64,000 nt of DNA from Tibeticola sediminis. GTDB lineage: Bacteria; Pseudomonadota; Gammaproteobacteria; Burkholderiales; Burkholderiaceae_C. The DNA lies in assembly GCF_003843835.1 (NCBI RefSeq), contig NZ_RKQL01000002.1, forward strand, positions 248,001 to 312,000. Direction: 5' to 3'. The position numbers and the translations under genes were made by a program. Shown one piece after another: positions 27,008 through 36,642 of the stretch (positions are counted from its first letter, which is position 1; each line of letters begins with the position of its first letter). Under the pieces are notes generated by a model. The model was not told the DNA's origin and did not search any database. It saw only the letters and a program-made list of their open reading frames with translations.

Positions 27008-27883
27008 ATGATGGTCGATGCGCCGCGACGACGCTGCCTGGCGCTGCTGAGCTCTGCTCTGGCCGCGCCCTGGGCCCAAGCGGCGGTGCCGGCCCGCGAT
27101 GTGTTGCGCGTCGGCCTGACCTCCGTGATCCTGGCCGACCAGAGCGCTTTTCTCGCGCGCTGGAGCCGATACCTGAGCGAACGGCTCGATGTCGATGTGC
27201 GCTTTGTGGCGCGGGAGTCATACCAGTCGGTGCTGGACCTGCTGTTTGGCCGCCAGCTCGACGCCGCGTGGATCTGCGGCTACCCCTATGTGCGTTGGCA
27301 GTCCGAGTTGTCGCTGGTCGCCGTGCCTCAGTACCTGGGCGCACCGACCTACCAGGCGTATCTGATTCGCCCCGCGTCGGGCGGCCGCCGCATCGAGGGC
27401 TGGGTTGATCTGCGCGGGAAGGTTTTGGCTTATTCCGACCCGTTGTCCAATTCCGGCTGGCTCGTGGCGCAGTCGCAGTTGGCTTTGGCCGGCCTGGCGG
27501 CGCGGGACTTGCGGCGGGCTTTTTTTGCCCACGGCCACCGCAACGTCGCCGAAGCGGTGGCCGCGCGCCTTGCCGACGCGGGCAGCATCGATGGCTATGT
27601 CTGGGACACCATGCGCGCCCAACACATGACCGCCGCGCGCGAGACCGAAATCGTCTGGCGTTCCGCGCCCTTTGGCTTCCCGCCGATCGTTGCGTTGCGC
27701 GAAGAAATGCACCCGGCGCTTGGCCCTTTGAAAGCCGTGTTGCTGGCGATGCCGCAGGACGGTGAAGGGCGTTCCTTGCTCGAGGCGCTCAACCTCAGCG
27801 GCTTCGAGGCGGGTGAGCCGGCGCTGTTCGAGAGTATTCGCCGCCTGGCGCTCAGCGTCCCGGGCAGTGGCGTGCGCGCCTGA
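27008..27883 (+). CDS. aioX: Periplasmic arsenite-sensing binding protein AioX
   Basis: PhnD/phosphonate-binding-type periplasmic protein of 291 residues that binds As(III) and presents it to the AioS kinase. An export signal is visible (CLALLSSALAAPWAQA) and the fold text is typical: VGLTSVILADQSAFLARWSRYLSERL, LDLLFGRQLDAAWICGYPY, VDLRGKVLAYSDPLSNSGW. The single Cys after the signal, C90 in WICGYPY, corresponds to the conserved Cys needed for arsenite binding in Agrobacterium AioX. The start is given at the first of two consecutive ATGs behind AAGGAG. It heads aioX-aioS-aioR, divergent from aioBA. Confidence 0.93.
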   Translation: MMVDAPRRRCLALLSSALAAPWAQAAVPARDVLRVGLTSVILADQSAFLARWSRYLSERLDVDVRFVARESYQSVLDLLFGRQLDAAWICGYPYVRWQSELSLVAVPQYLGAPTYQAYLIRPASGGRRIEGWVDLRGKVLAYSDPLSNSGWLVAQSQLALAGLAARDLRRAFFAHGHRNVAEAVAARLADAGSIDGYVWDTMRAQHMTAARETEIVWRSAPFGFPPIVALREEMHPALGPLKAVLLAMPQDGEGRSLLEALNLSGFEAGEPALFESIRRLALSVPGSGVRA

Positions 27884-29335
27884 GTGACACCCGGGTCCAG
27901 CGTGAAGCGACTGCGTCTCCCGTACCGAGTCCAGATTCCGCTGGGTCTGGCGCTTGCGGTGCTGATCACCGCCTTGTTTGTGACGGCGGTCGGCGCGCGG
28001 CTGTCCGCCCGCGATGCCCGGGCACAGACGCTGGCGACGCTGGACCGCGCCATGGTCTTGCTGGTCGCGCAGGCGCGGCCTCTGCTGGCAGCGGATGACA
28101 CCTGGCGCGTGTTTTCCTTGCTGCGCGACACGGTGGCGCTGTTGCCCGGGGCCGACCGTTTGCGCGCGCGCGTAGCCGTGCTCGACGCCCAGGGGCGGGT
28201 GTTTGCCGCCTCCAATCCGGCGGTGCTGGAAACCGGGCGGCAGCTCCTGGGCGAGACGCTGCACGGGCAGCCACTGCTGACGGCCGAGGAAATTCAGCAA
28301 CGCCAGCGCATCCAGCAGGCCGACGGCGGCATCACGCTGGTCGACCCGATCAGCAGCGAGGATGGTCAGTTGCTGGGTTTCGTCCTCATGGACGTGGATG
28401 CGCCGGTGTTTGCGCCGAATTGGGCGCAGCTCGCGCGGCCCGCCTTGATTGGCATGGGGCTCGCGGTGGTCTTGCTCATCCCGGCCGGCTGGTGGCTCGG
28501 GCGGCGGATGACGGCGCCGGTGGCAGGGCTCGCCCGCTTCATCCATGCGATGGAGCCCGCCGCAGCCATCACCGCCCAGCCGGTTCCGCATACCGACGAT
28601 CCGGAGTTGCAGCGCATCGCGCGGGCTTTGCACAGCCTGCAGTCGGCGTGGGAAGAGCGCCGCCGCGCCGAGCAGCGGGCGCTGTCGGCCGAGCGGCTGG
28701 CCGCGGTGGGACGGATGACGGCGGCCGTGGCCCATGAAATCAACAATCCGCTGGCGGGCTTGTTGACCGCCATCCGCACGCTGCGGTTGCATGGCGATGC
28801 ACCGCAGGCGCGCGAACGCGCGCTCGATGTGATCGAGCACGGCCTGATGCAGATACGCACCACGGTGGCGGCTCTGCTGCCACAGGCGCGCGTGCAGGAT
28901 CGGCCGCTCGAACCGTCCGATTTTGATGATGTGCTGACCCTGGCGCAGCCGGCAGCGCAGGCACAGGGCGTGTCGCTTTCCGCCCGCTCGGAGGTCGAGT
29001 CGGCTCTGCGCGTGCCTTCGGCGCCGGTCCGCCAGGCCATGCTCAACATGCTGCTCAACGCGATCAAGGCGGCCGGGCCGGGCGGGCGGGTGGCCGTGCA
29101 GTTGCTCGCCGACGCCGAACAGGTTCGCTTTTGCGTCACAAACTCCGGCTCCGCGCTCGACCCGCAGCGTTTTGCCGCCACACTGGCCCAGGAAGGTGGC
29201 GACGATCCGCGGGGATTTGGCATCTGGGTGTGCCAGCAGATCGCCAATCACCACCGCGGCGGCTTCACCCTGGACCCGGACTATCGCGACGGGACCCGAC
29301 TGGTCTTCTGGCTGCCCAACCGTGAAATCGATTGA
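27884..29335 (+). CDS. aioS: Arsenite-responsive sensor histidine kinase AioS
   Basis: A 483-residue membrane kinase: first membrane helix about residues 18-38 (IPLGLALAVLITALFVTAV), a periplasmic sensor region of about 140 residues, second helix near 185-205 (IGMGLAVVLLIPAGWWLG), a HAMP-like linker, the HisKA H-box AAVAHEINNPLAGLLTAIRTL and a C-terminal ATPase domain (LNMLLNAIKAAGPGGRV, GDDPRGFGIWVCQQIANHH). The GTG start directly abuts the aioX stop; a second GTG at 27902 is possible. It should receive the AioX-arsenite signal in the periplasm and phosphorylate AioR. Confidence 0.9.
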   Translation: MTPGSSVKRLRLPYRVQIPLGLALAVLITALFVTAVGARLSARDARAQTLATLDRAMVLLVAQARPLLAADDTWRVFSLLRDTVALLPGADRLRARVAVLDAQGRVFAASNPAVLETGRQLLGETLHGQPLLTAEEIQQRQRIQQADGGITLVDPISSEDGQLLGFVLMDVDAPVFAPNWAQLARPALIGMGLAVVLLIPAGWWLGRRMTAPVAGLARFIHAMEPAAAITAQPVPHTDDPELQRIARALHSLQSAWEERRRAEQRALSAERLAAVGRMTAAVAHEINNPLAGLLTAIRTLRLHGDAPQARERALDVIEHGLMQIRTTVAALLPQARVQDRPLEPSDFDDVLTLAQPAAQAQGVSLSARSEVESALRVPSAPVRQAMLNMLLNAIKAAGPGGRVAVQLLADAEQVRFCVTNSGSALDPQRFAATLAQEGGDDPRGFGIWVCQQIANHHRGGFTLDPDYRDGTRLVFWLPNREID

Positions 29336-29353
29336 CTCGTGGAGAAACCCGCC

Positions 29354-30688
29354 ATGCCACCCCGCCTGCTCTTGATTGAAGATGACCTCATCATGGGCGA
29401 ATCCTTGGTTCAGCGCTTCGAGCTCGAGGCGTTCGAGGTGGTTTGGTACCGCACGCTCGCGGCGGCGCAGGCTGCCGTGCGCGAGGGCTTGCCCGGAGTG
29501 CGCGCGGTCATCAGTGACGTGCGCCTGCCCGACGGCTTGGCCACCGAATGGTTCGCGGCGCTGCCGGCGCGGGTGCGGGCCTTGCCGTGGTTTTTCTTGA
29601 CCGGCTATGGCAGTGTGGATGCCGCGGTGCAGGCGGTGCGGGCCGGGGCCCGGGAATTCATGACCAAGCCTTTTGATGTCGAGCGACTGGTGCAACTCGT
29701 GCACGAGGCCGTCGATGCGCCTGCCGCGGCGGCCGAGGCTGCGGTGCTGGGCATTTCGCCCGCGATGCGGCATGTCGAGCGCATGATCCGAAAAGTCGCG
29801 CCGCAAAAGGTGTCGGTGCTGCTCGACGGCGAATCGGGGGTGGGCAAGGAAGTGGCGGCCAAGCTGATCCATGCACTCGACGAGCGCCCCGACAAGGGCG
29901 AGTTTGTCGCCGTCAATTGCGCGGCCATCCCCGAGAACTTGCTCGAGTCCGAATGCTTCGGCTACGAAAAGGGCGCTTTCACCGGCGCGCAACGCACGCA
30001 CCGCGGCTATCTCGAGCGGGCCGACCACGGCACGCTGTTTCTCGACGAAGTCGGCGAATTGCCGCTGCCCATGCAGGCCAAACTGCTGCGTGCGCTGCAG
30101 GAAAGGGCTTTTTTCCGTGTGGGCGCGGAGCGCGCGACCCACAGCCAATTTCGCATCGTCGCGGCCACCAACCGCGACTTGCAGGCGGAAATGCGTGCGG
30201 GCACGTTCCGCGAGGACCTGTTTTACCGGTTGGCGGTGTTTCGCATCACGCTGCCGCCGCTGCGCGAGCGCCCGGAGGACATCCGCTGGCTGACGCAGCG
30301 CTTCCTCGAAGAGTTCGCAGCGGAGCAGGGGCACCCGATCGCTGTCTCCGAGTCGTTCATGCGGGACTTGCTCGCCCGGCATTGGGGCGGCAACGTGCGC
30401 GAGCTGCGCGCCTACCTGGAGCAGGCGGTGATCCTCAGTGAAGCGGGGATCCTCGACGAACCTTTGCCGGCGTCGGCCATGCACGCCGGCACCGACCGGG
30501 ACGGCGCCGATGCCACGGCGGGTGACGAGATCCTCCCGCTGCACGCGATGGTCGCCGAGACCGAGCGCGCGCACATCCGGCGAGCGCTTGCGCACTGCCA
30601 GGGTTCCATCGGTAAGACCGCGGAGCTGTTGGGCATCAGCCGCAAGACGCTCTGGGAGAAAATGAAGCGCCTGGCGCTCGAGGCCTGA
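29354..30688 (+). CDS. aioR: Sigma-54-dependent response regulator AioR
   Basis: NtrC-type activator of aioBA, 444 residues. Receiver domain with LLIEDDLIMGE and the phospho-acceptor Asp in ISDVRLPDG; AAA+ domain with Walker A GESGVGKE, the sigma-54 contact loop GAFTGAQ, Walker B GTLFLDEVGELPL and the R-finger region; C-terminal Fis helix-turn-helix GSIGKTAELLGISRKTLWEKMKRL. The ATG at 29354 is chosen because GGAG stands 9 bp before it and the receiver begins there; a GTG at 29339 is in frame. Its presence agrees with the sigma-54 promoter and upstream dyad at aioBA. Confidence 0.93.
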   Translation: MPPRLLLIEDDLIMGESLVQRFELEAFEVVWYRTLAAAQAAVREGLPGVRAVISDVRLPDGLATEWFAALPARVRALPWFFLTGYGSVDAAVQAVRAGAREFMTKPFDVERLVQLVHEAVDAPAAAAEAAVLGISPAMRHVERMIRKVAPQKVSVLLDGESGVGKEVAAKLIHALDERPDKGEFVAVNCAAIPENLLESECFGYEKGAFTGAQRTHRGYLERADHGTLFLDEVGELPLPMQAKLLRALQERAFFRVGAERATHSQFRIVAATNRDLQAEMRAGTFREDLFYRLAVFRITLPPLRERPEDIRWLTQRFLEEFAAEQGHPIAVSESFMRDLLARHWGGNVRELRAYLEQAVILSEAGILDEPLPASAMHAGTDRDGADATAGDEILPLHAMVAETERAHIRRALAHCQGSIGKTAELLGISRKTLWEKMKRLALEA

Positions 30689-30691
30689 ACC

Positions 30692-31279
30692 ATGACCGAA
30701 ACCGCTGCTCCTCTGATCGAGCCGCCGCCCGCGGCGCCCACACCGAACTGCATCATGCGGGCCTGGACCACGCATGAGTCCGAATTGCGCCGCTGGCTGC
30801 GCGCGCGGGTGCGCGAGCCGGCCGACGCCGACGATCTGATGCAGGAACTGTTCATCAAGGCGCTGCGGCAGGGCCAGCGGTTTTGCGACATCCACAACGC
30901 CCGCGCCTGGCTGTTCGAAGTGGCGCGCAACCTGCTGGCCGACAGCTTGCGCGTGGCCCGCGACACCGTGGAGTTGCCCGACAACTTGGTGTCGGAGGCG
31001 GACGAGCCTCCGGCCGTCGACTTGCTCACCGCGTGTCTGCCGCGCGTGCTGTCCGAACTCAGCGAGGCCGACCGCGATGTGCTCACGCGCTGCGACCTCG
31101 AGGGCATGCCCCAGGCCGAGTACGCGGCGCAGCACGGCTTGAGCCTGAGCGCGGCCAAGTCGCGCATCCAGCGGGCGCGCGAGCGTTTGCGCGCCCGCCT
31201 GGCCGAGGCCTGCCAAGTCCGCTTTGATGCCGATGGCCATGTGATCGATTTTGTTGGGCGCAGCTCCTGTGGTGGTTGA
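30692..31279 (+). CDS. ECF-type RNA polymerase sigma factor (SigZ-like)
   Basis: A 195-residue group IV sigma factor. Region 2 reads WTTHESELRRWLRARVREPADADDLMQELFIKAL, with the core-binding DADDLMQELF and DNA-contact NARAWLFEVARNLLAD; region 4 reads LSEADRDVLTRCDLEGMPQAEYAAQHGLSLSAAKSRIQRARERL. The C-terminus (CQVRFDADGHVIDFVGRSSCGG) resembles the tail of SigZ-annotated proteins. It starts 3 bp after aioR, so it is likely part of the aio regulatory transcript. No anti-sigma gene follows; the next gene encodes an exported binding protein. Targets are unknown. Confidence 0.87.
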   Translation: MTETAAPLIEPPPAAPTPNCIMRAWTTHESELRRWLRARVREPADADDLMQELFIKALRQGQRFCDIHNARAWLFEVARNLLADSLRVARDTVELPDNLVSEADEPPAVDLLTACLPRVLSELSEADRDVLTRCDLEGMPQAEYAAQHGLSLSAAKSRIQRARERLRARLAEACQVRFDADGHVIDFVGRSSCGG

Positions 31280-31354
31280 TTCGCGTTTTCATCGTTGAGT
31301 CCTTCGCGTTGGGCCTGCTATGCTTGAAGCCATATCCGGAGGTTTCCGTCTCCC

Positions 31355-32362
31355 ATGTCGAAGGTTTCCAGCCCCCAGCCGCCGCAACCACCGCGATTCG
31401 ATCGTCGGCGGGTCATGGTGGCGGCGGGAGGCTCGCTGGCGGCATGGATGCTGGCCGGCTGTCGCCCAGCACCCGCGCTCACGCGCGTGGGCGTGATTCG
31501 CTGGATCGGCTACGAACCTTTGGTGCTGGCCCGCGAGCTGGGCCTGCTCGATGCGTCGCGCGGGGTGCGGCTGGTGGAACTGCCATCGAATACGACGGCG
31601 CTGATGGCTCTGGCCAGTGGCGACATCGACGCGGCAACGCTGACGCTCGACGAATGCCTGGTGGCGATCGAGGGCGGAGTCGATGCCCGGGTGTTGTGGG
31701 TGTTTGATGAGTCCGCGGGTGCGGATGTGGTCTTGGCCCGTCCGCCGATCGCGACGCTGGCGCAGTTGCGGGGCAAACGCATTGGGGTCGAGCAGACTGC
31801 AGCTGGAGCGCTGATGTTGGGCCAAGTGCTTGATGCGGCACAGCTCACGCCCGCCGAAATCCAGCTGGTTCAGATGACCGCCGACCAGCACCTCAGCGCG
31901 TACCGAGAGGGCGAGGTGGATGCCTTGATCACCTTCGAGCCCTATGCCGCCCAGATCCAGCGTTTGGGGGCGCGACGGCTGATCGACAGCCGAAGTTTCC
32001 CGGGGTTGATCGTCGATGTGCTGGTGGCGCGTTCGGCCGCGCTCGAGGGCACGGAGGCGCGGTTTACGGCCTTGGCGCGGGCGTATTTCTCCGCGCTCCA
32101 GGATGTGCAGGCGCAGCCCATCGACGCGCGCCGGCGCATGGGAGAGCGGCTCGGCTTGAGCGAGGTAGAGGTTACCGCGGCGCTTGCGGGCATCCGTTTC
32201 TTCGATGTCGACGGCAACCGCCGCTGGCTCAGCGGACCAGCGCCGGCCTTGTACGCTTCGGCGCAGCGGGTCGCGGGGGAATTGCGAAGAGCAGGCATAC
32301 TGCGGCGAGCGCCCGCGCTCGATCACCTGATCGACGACCGGTTTTTACCCAAAGATCTTTGA
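31355..32362 (+). CDS. NitT/TauT-like substrate-binding lipoprotein
   Basis: A 335-residue periplasmic binding protein with Tat-like and lipoprotein features (RRRVMVAAGGSLAAWMLAGC, lipid Cys near residue 36). The fold follows the NMT1/SsuA type: VGVIRWIGYEPLVLARELGLL, LASGDIDAATLTLDECLVAIEG, LRGKRIGVEQTAAGALM, YREGEVDALITFEPYA. No permease or ATPase gene is nearby; a membrane GGDEF/EAL protein follows after 9 bp, so it probably acts as a sensor partner rather than a transporter component, as AioX does for AioS. Ligand unknown. Confidence 0.85.
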   Translation: MSKVSSPQPPQPPRFDRRRVMVAAGGSLAAWMLAGCRPAPALTRVGVIRWIGYEPLVLARELGLLDASRGVRLVELPSNTTALMALASGDIDAATLTLDECLVAIEGGVDARVLWVFDESAGADVVLARPPIATLAQLRGKRIGVEQTAAGALMLGQVLDAAQLTPAEIQLVQMTADQHLSAYREGEVDALITFEPYAAQIQRLGARRLIDSRSFPGLIVDVLVARSAALEGTEARFTALARAYFSALQDVQAQPIDARRRMGERLGLSEVEVTAALAGIRFFDVDGNRRWLSGPAPALYASAQRVAGELRRAGILRRAPALDHLIDDRFLPKDL

Positions 32363-32371
32363 GGGGAACGC

Positions 32372-35207
32372 TTGAAACGGAACTGGTCCCTGAAGTGGTC
32401 ATTACCGCTCGGCTTCGGGCTGGCGTGGCTGCTCGTGCTGGGGGCTACACTGTTCAACGCCATCCGCACCTCCGATGAGTCCCTGCGGGACTTCGCGCGA
32501 TCCACGGCGGCGAGCTACGCGGCCGATCTGGCTCGCAATGCCGAACAGGGCTGGGCTACGGCCCCATCGCTGGTGGAGTCGAACCTGGCGCTGCTCGCGA
32601 CCGACCCTGCGGTGGATTCCGTCGTGCTGCTCGATGCAAACGGTCGGGTGCTCGCTGCGCATCGGCAGGCCTGGGTGGGTCGCAAGATCGACGAGGTTTG
32701 GCCCGGTTTTGACGGCGCCTGGGTGGGTGAGGCGCTGAGCGCGCGACTGCCACGGGTCCGAGCGGACGCGACGGGCTTGCAGGTGGAAGCGGCGCAGAGC
32801 TTCGGTCTGGCGCCCGCAGGTCCCGGATCCGAAGCCCGCAGCCGGGGGCTGGCCTACGTCGCGCTCGACTATTCCCCAGCGCGCGCCGAGCGTTTGCAGC
32901 GGCTGCTTGAAGCACGCGCCGCTGAAATGATCGTCATCCCGCTGGTGCTCCTCGTATTGGGCGTGGTGTTGTGGCGCGGCGTGGGGCGACCGCTCGAGCG
33001 TCTGGCCCAGGCCGTGCGGGCGGTGCGTCAGGGACGCTACGACACCCGGGTTCCGGTCGACGGCTTGCGTGAGATCGCCGAGCTTGGGGATGCCTTCAAT
33101 GCCATGGCACAGGCCGTCGAAGAAGCGCAGGCGGCTTTGAAGGCCAAGGAAGATCAACTGGCGATCACGCTCGACTCGATCGGGGACGGCTTGGTGTCGA
33201 CCGACGCCCAGGGACGCATCACGGGGCTCAATCCGGCGGCGCGGTCGCTGTGTGGTTGGGACTTGGCCGCGGTGGTAGGGCGGCCGATCGAGGAAGTGCT
33301 GGTGCTCGTCGATGGGGCCAGCGGCGCGCCGGTGGCCCCCCCCGGTTTATCGGGCCATGCGCGAAGGGCGGACCGTGGGCCTCTCCAACCATGTGGTGCT
33401 CATCACGGCGGACGGTCAGCGGCGGCATGTCGCCGACAGCGCTGCGCCGATCCGCGACGCGCGGGGTGACGTCCAAGGCGCGGTCTTGGTGTTTCGGGAC
33501 GTGACCGAAGCTTATCTGATGCGCAAGGCGCTGGCCGACAGCGAACAGCATTTCCGTTCCTTGGCCAATGCCGGCCTGGCGCTGATCTGGACTGCAGATG
33601 CGCGGGGCGATCGAGATTATTTCAACGAGCCTTGGCTCGCCTTCACGGGGCAGCCGTTCGAAGCACAACGAGGCGACGGCTGGTTGCAAGGCATGCATCC
33701 GGAGGACCGGCTCGCGTGGCGCGCGGCCTTCGAGGCGGCGGCGCGGGTTCAGGGCGACTACCGCGTCGAATACCGGCTGCGCCATGCCGACGGCGACTAT
33801 CGCTGGGTGCTGGAGCAAGCACGCCCCCGGCGCGACAGCGATGGCCTCTTCATCGGTTATGTCGGGCATTGCCTGGACGTCACGCACGAAAAGGCCGCCG
33901 ATGCCGAAATCGAGCGGCTCGCGTACCACGATGCGCTCACGGGGCTGCCCAACCGCGTCTTGTTCCGCGACCGATTGGAGCAAGCGCTGGCCCATGTGCA
34001 TCGCAGCGGCCGCCATGGAGCGGTGCTGTTTCTGGACCTCGATCAGTTCAAGCGCATCAACGATGTCTACGGCCATTCGCTGGGGGATGTGGTGCTGGTC
34101 GAAATGGCGCAGCGGCTACGCGGGCTGCTGCGGGAAGGCGACACGGTCGCGCGACTTGGCGGCGATGAATTCGTCGTTTTGTTGGGCGACTTGGCTGGCG
34201 AGGCAGAGACTGCAGCGGCGCAAGCGATGAACGTCGCGGAGAAAGTACGCGCCTCGATCGAGCAGCCGGTTTGGCATGAGGGTTTGTCACTGATGCTCGC
34301 GACCAGTATCGGCGTGCGCCTGTTGAGCCGAGACGTCGAGGACATCGACGACGTGATGCGCACCGCAGACATGGCGATGTACCGTGCCAAGGCCGAGGGA
34401 CGCAACCGCGTGGCTTTCTTCGAGGCGGCGATGCAGGCGAGCTTGCTGCATCGCTACGAGCTGGAACAAGACCTGCGCGCAGCCTTGCGGCTTGGACAAT
34501 TCGAGCTCTGGGTGCAAGCACAATTTGAAGGCGGGGCGAAGATGAACGGCGCCGAAGCGCTCGTGCGCTGGCGGCATCCGGTCCGTGGCCTGGTGTCGCC
34601 CGCCGAATTCATCCCGATCGCCGAAGAAACCGGCCTCATCGTGCCCCTTGGTGCATGGGTTTTGCGTTCGGCTTGTGAGGCGATCCGGGCGTTACAGGGT
34701 GCAGGCCGGAGCTTGCGGATTTCGGTCAACGTCAGCGCACGGCAATTCCTCGAGCACGACTTCATCGCACAGGTGCGCGAGATCCTCGAGCAGTCGGGCG
34801 CAGACCCGTCCCGGCTGACCCTCGAGCTGACCGAGAGCGTGCTGATCGACTCGTTCGATGTGGTGGCCGGTCGCATGCGGGAACTGCACGCGCTGGGCAT
34901 CCGCTTTTCCCTCGATGACTTCGGAACCGGTTATTCGTCCCTCGCGTATCTCAAACGTTTGCCGCTGTCTGAACTCAAGATCGACCGCAGCTTCGTTCGC
35001 GACGTGCCCGCAGACCCCGAGGACGCCGCACTCGTCGAGGGCATCATTGCCGTGGCGCATTTGTTGCACCTCGACGTCGTAGCCGAAGGCGTGGAAACGC
35101 CTGAGCAGCAGCAATTCCTGCGGGCGGCCGGCTGCGGCTCGTTCCAGGGCTTTCTTCTCCACCGCCCGCAGCCGATCGATGACTGGCTGAAGGACGTCTT
35201 CGGCTGA
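32372..35207 (+). pseudogene. Membrane HAMP-PAS-GGDEF-EAL cyclic-di-GMP enzyme, frameshifted by one extra C
   Basis: Putative bifunctional c-di-GMP synthase/phosphodiesterase of about 945 residues. It starts at a TTG behind GAGGGGA, with a membrane helix (LGFGLAWLLVLGATLFNA), a periplasmic sensor, a second helix (MIVIPLVLLVLGVVLW), HAMP, a PAS starting ITLDSIGDGLVSTD, a second PAS/PAC, GGDEF with the intact loop LGGDEFVV, and EAL with GAEALVRW, DDFGTGYSS and VAEGVET. The frame breaks at an eight-C run (33336-33343); with seven C the text reads GAPVAPPVYRAMREGRTVG. All catalytic residues survive, so the break may be a sequencing or slippage artefact. Paired with the upstream binding lipoprotein. 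Confidence 0.85.
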
Positions 35208-35230
35208 GCGGCAGCGGCAGCCGATCGCGG

Positions 35231-35296
35231 CGTTGAATCGGTTCGCGGGATGGCGCCCGGCCCGGCGCGGAACGGGCCGCTCCAGAGTTGCCCTAG
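35231..35296. repeat. Decayed R2-type remnant
   Basis: CGTTGAATCGGTTCGCGGGA resembles the complement of the R2 right end, and the stretch closes with TTGCCCTAG, an R2 outer end. The core hairpin is missing. It lies 35 bp left of the intact R2b. Confidence 0.45.
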
Positions 35297-35331
35297 GGCT
35301 AACCAGCATGGTCGCGGCTTGTTTCGTCGTT

Positions 35332-35498
35332 TAGCGCAACGCTGAACAAGTCCCTCGCGCGCCGCGCATCCCGGCTGCGGGCGGTCTGTGTCGTTGCAAA
35401 TCCTCGCCATAGCTACGGCTATGGCTGCGGTTTGCGCCTCGCATCCCATCCCGCGGCCGGGCACGCGCCATCACGGGGACTTGTTTAGCGTTGCCCTA
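35332..35498 (+). mobile_element. R2b: 167-bp palindromic MITE-like element
   Basis: Same size and ends as R2a; TA at both edges; core 35392-35438 exactly central with stem GCCATAGC/GCTATGGC and loop TACG. With the decayed copy it fills most of the 454-bp gap between the GGDEF/EAL gene and the Tat-exported protein gene. Confidence 0.88.
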
Positions 35499-35526
35499 GT
35501 GTTTACCCGAGGTTTGACCCGCGAGC

Positions 35527-35556
35527 TGCGTCTTTCCTGAGCGGCATTCGTCTTCT
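35527..35556 (+). promoter_or_regulatory. Tandem CGTCTT motif, copy A
   Basis: TGCGTCTTT then, exactly 20 bp later, TTCGTCTTCT. The same arrangement precedes the ArsP-like permease (37694) and the rhodanese (40847). Here it is 106 bp before the start of the Tat-exported protein gene. Confidence 0.55.
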
Positions 35557-35661
35557 CTGCGTTCACGCGGTTTCCCTTGCGGTGCGGGGCGAAGCGTGGG
35601 CGAAGGAAGGCCGTGCCCGGCAATTGCGCGGCATCCATGGACCAAGAACGAGGAGACTTCG

Positions 35662-36642
35662 ATGACGACGATGAAACGACGCAGCTTTATGACCCACGCG
35701 GCCGCAGGGGCCACCCTGGCGGCGACCGGTTTTGCTCCGGCCGCCGGTGCTGCGGTGTTACCCACCACGCGCGTGGACGGCCCGCTGACCTACTACGTGG
35801 AGTTTCGCGTGGCCGGGCCCGAACACGAGGCGGCGATGGCCGCGCTCCGCGCTTTGAGCACAGAGATGCGGGCGAAGCCCGGATTCCTCAGCCTCGCACT
35901 CAAGCAGATGAGCGGCGAATCCACCATGACGAAAAACTACCCGCCTCAATACAAAGGGGCACTGGCCGAAGCCTATCTGGATGGCGTGAAAGCGCGGACG
36001 CAGCCATTTTTCTACGCGCTCTTCGTGCGTTTCTCCGATGACGGGGCACTGAGGGCCTCGGGTGTCGATGAGGCCTTTACCGCGACGGTGATGCCGCATC
36101 TGCACGCCGTCATGCCGGGCCCGAACGGGATGGTGCGCTCGCCCAAGCCCATGGCGGTGTACCGCGGCGTGTTCCAAACCATCGCCGCTGGGAATCGGGA
36201 GGGGGTCTACCACACGCCCGCGGAGATCCTCAAGTTTCTGCGGCAACCGGTGGAGGCGCCTGAGCGCAACACGGTGACCGTGGGCAACCATGTGATGGTG
36301 GCCGACGCCACGCATGAGGCCTGGGAAAGCCAGGTGGCCGCGCTGCTCAAAGTTGCCCAGGAAACCTACCAGCCGACCGACGAGCCACAGGGCATCGGCT
36401 TGCCGGGCGCCCCTGACAACCGCTATTACCGCAAAGCCCTCAGCACCGAAATCCTGCGTAACGCCACCCCCGACGGAGGCTTGCGCGCCTATCTGATGCA
36501 CGGCGTCTGGGATTCGGTTTGGGATCACGAAAATTCACACCTCGACCCCAGATTCAACCGGGCGGCCGGCCCGGTGGGCGCTGGGGTGGAGATCGGTCCG
36601 CTGGAACCTTTTTATCTCACCCGTCTCCTCACTACCGCATGA
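35662..36642 (+). CDS. Tat-exported protein of unknown function
   Basis: A 326-residue protein with a Tat signal ([20 protein letters not shown], cleavage near AGAA). The mature part shows two similar halves: an antibiotic-monooxygenase/Dabb-like opening ([32 protein letters not shown]) followed by [23 protein letters not shown], and later [29 protein letters not shown] do not recognise an established family. The ATG at 35662 is chosen for its CGAGGAGA site and because the Tat motif follows at once. Its TGA overlaps the ATG of the MBL-fold gene (ATGA), so the two products probably act together in the periplasm. Confidence 0.78.
   Translation: MTTMKRRSFMTHAAAGATLAATGFAPAAGAAVLPTTRVDGPLTYYVEFRVAGPEHEAAMAALRALSTEMRAKPGFLSLALKQMSGESTMTKNYPPQYKGALAEAYLDGVKARTQPFFYALFVRFSDDGALRASGVDEAFTATVMPHLHAVMPGPNGMVRSPKPMAVYRGVFQTIAAGNREGVYHTPAEILKFLRQPVEAPERNTVTVGNHVMVADATHEAWESQVAALLKVAQETYQPTDEPQGIGLPGAPDNRYYRKALSTEILRNATPDGGLRAYLMHGVWDSVWDHENSHLDPRFNRAAGPVGAGVEIGPLEPFYLTRLLTTA

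Noticed and set aside
27218-31240. A 1340-codon open frame on the minus strand
   Set aside because: It is antisense to aioX, aioS, aioR and the sigma gene, has no recognisable domain and a shadow-type composition (His/Arg/Gln/Ala-rich). Long antisense frames are normal at this GC.
31280-31310. Direct repeat TTCGCGTT at 31280 and 31303 before the binding-lipoprotein gene
   Set aside because: Spacing is 23 bp and the sequence does not match the CGTCTT motif; no second promoter shares it.
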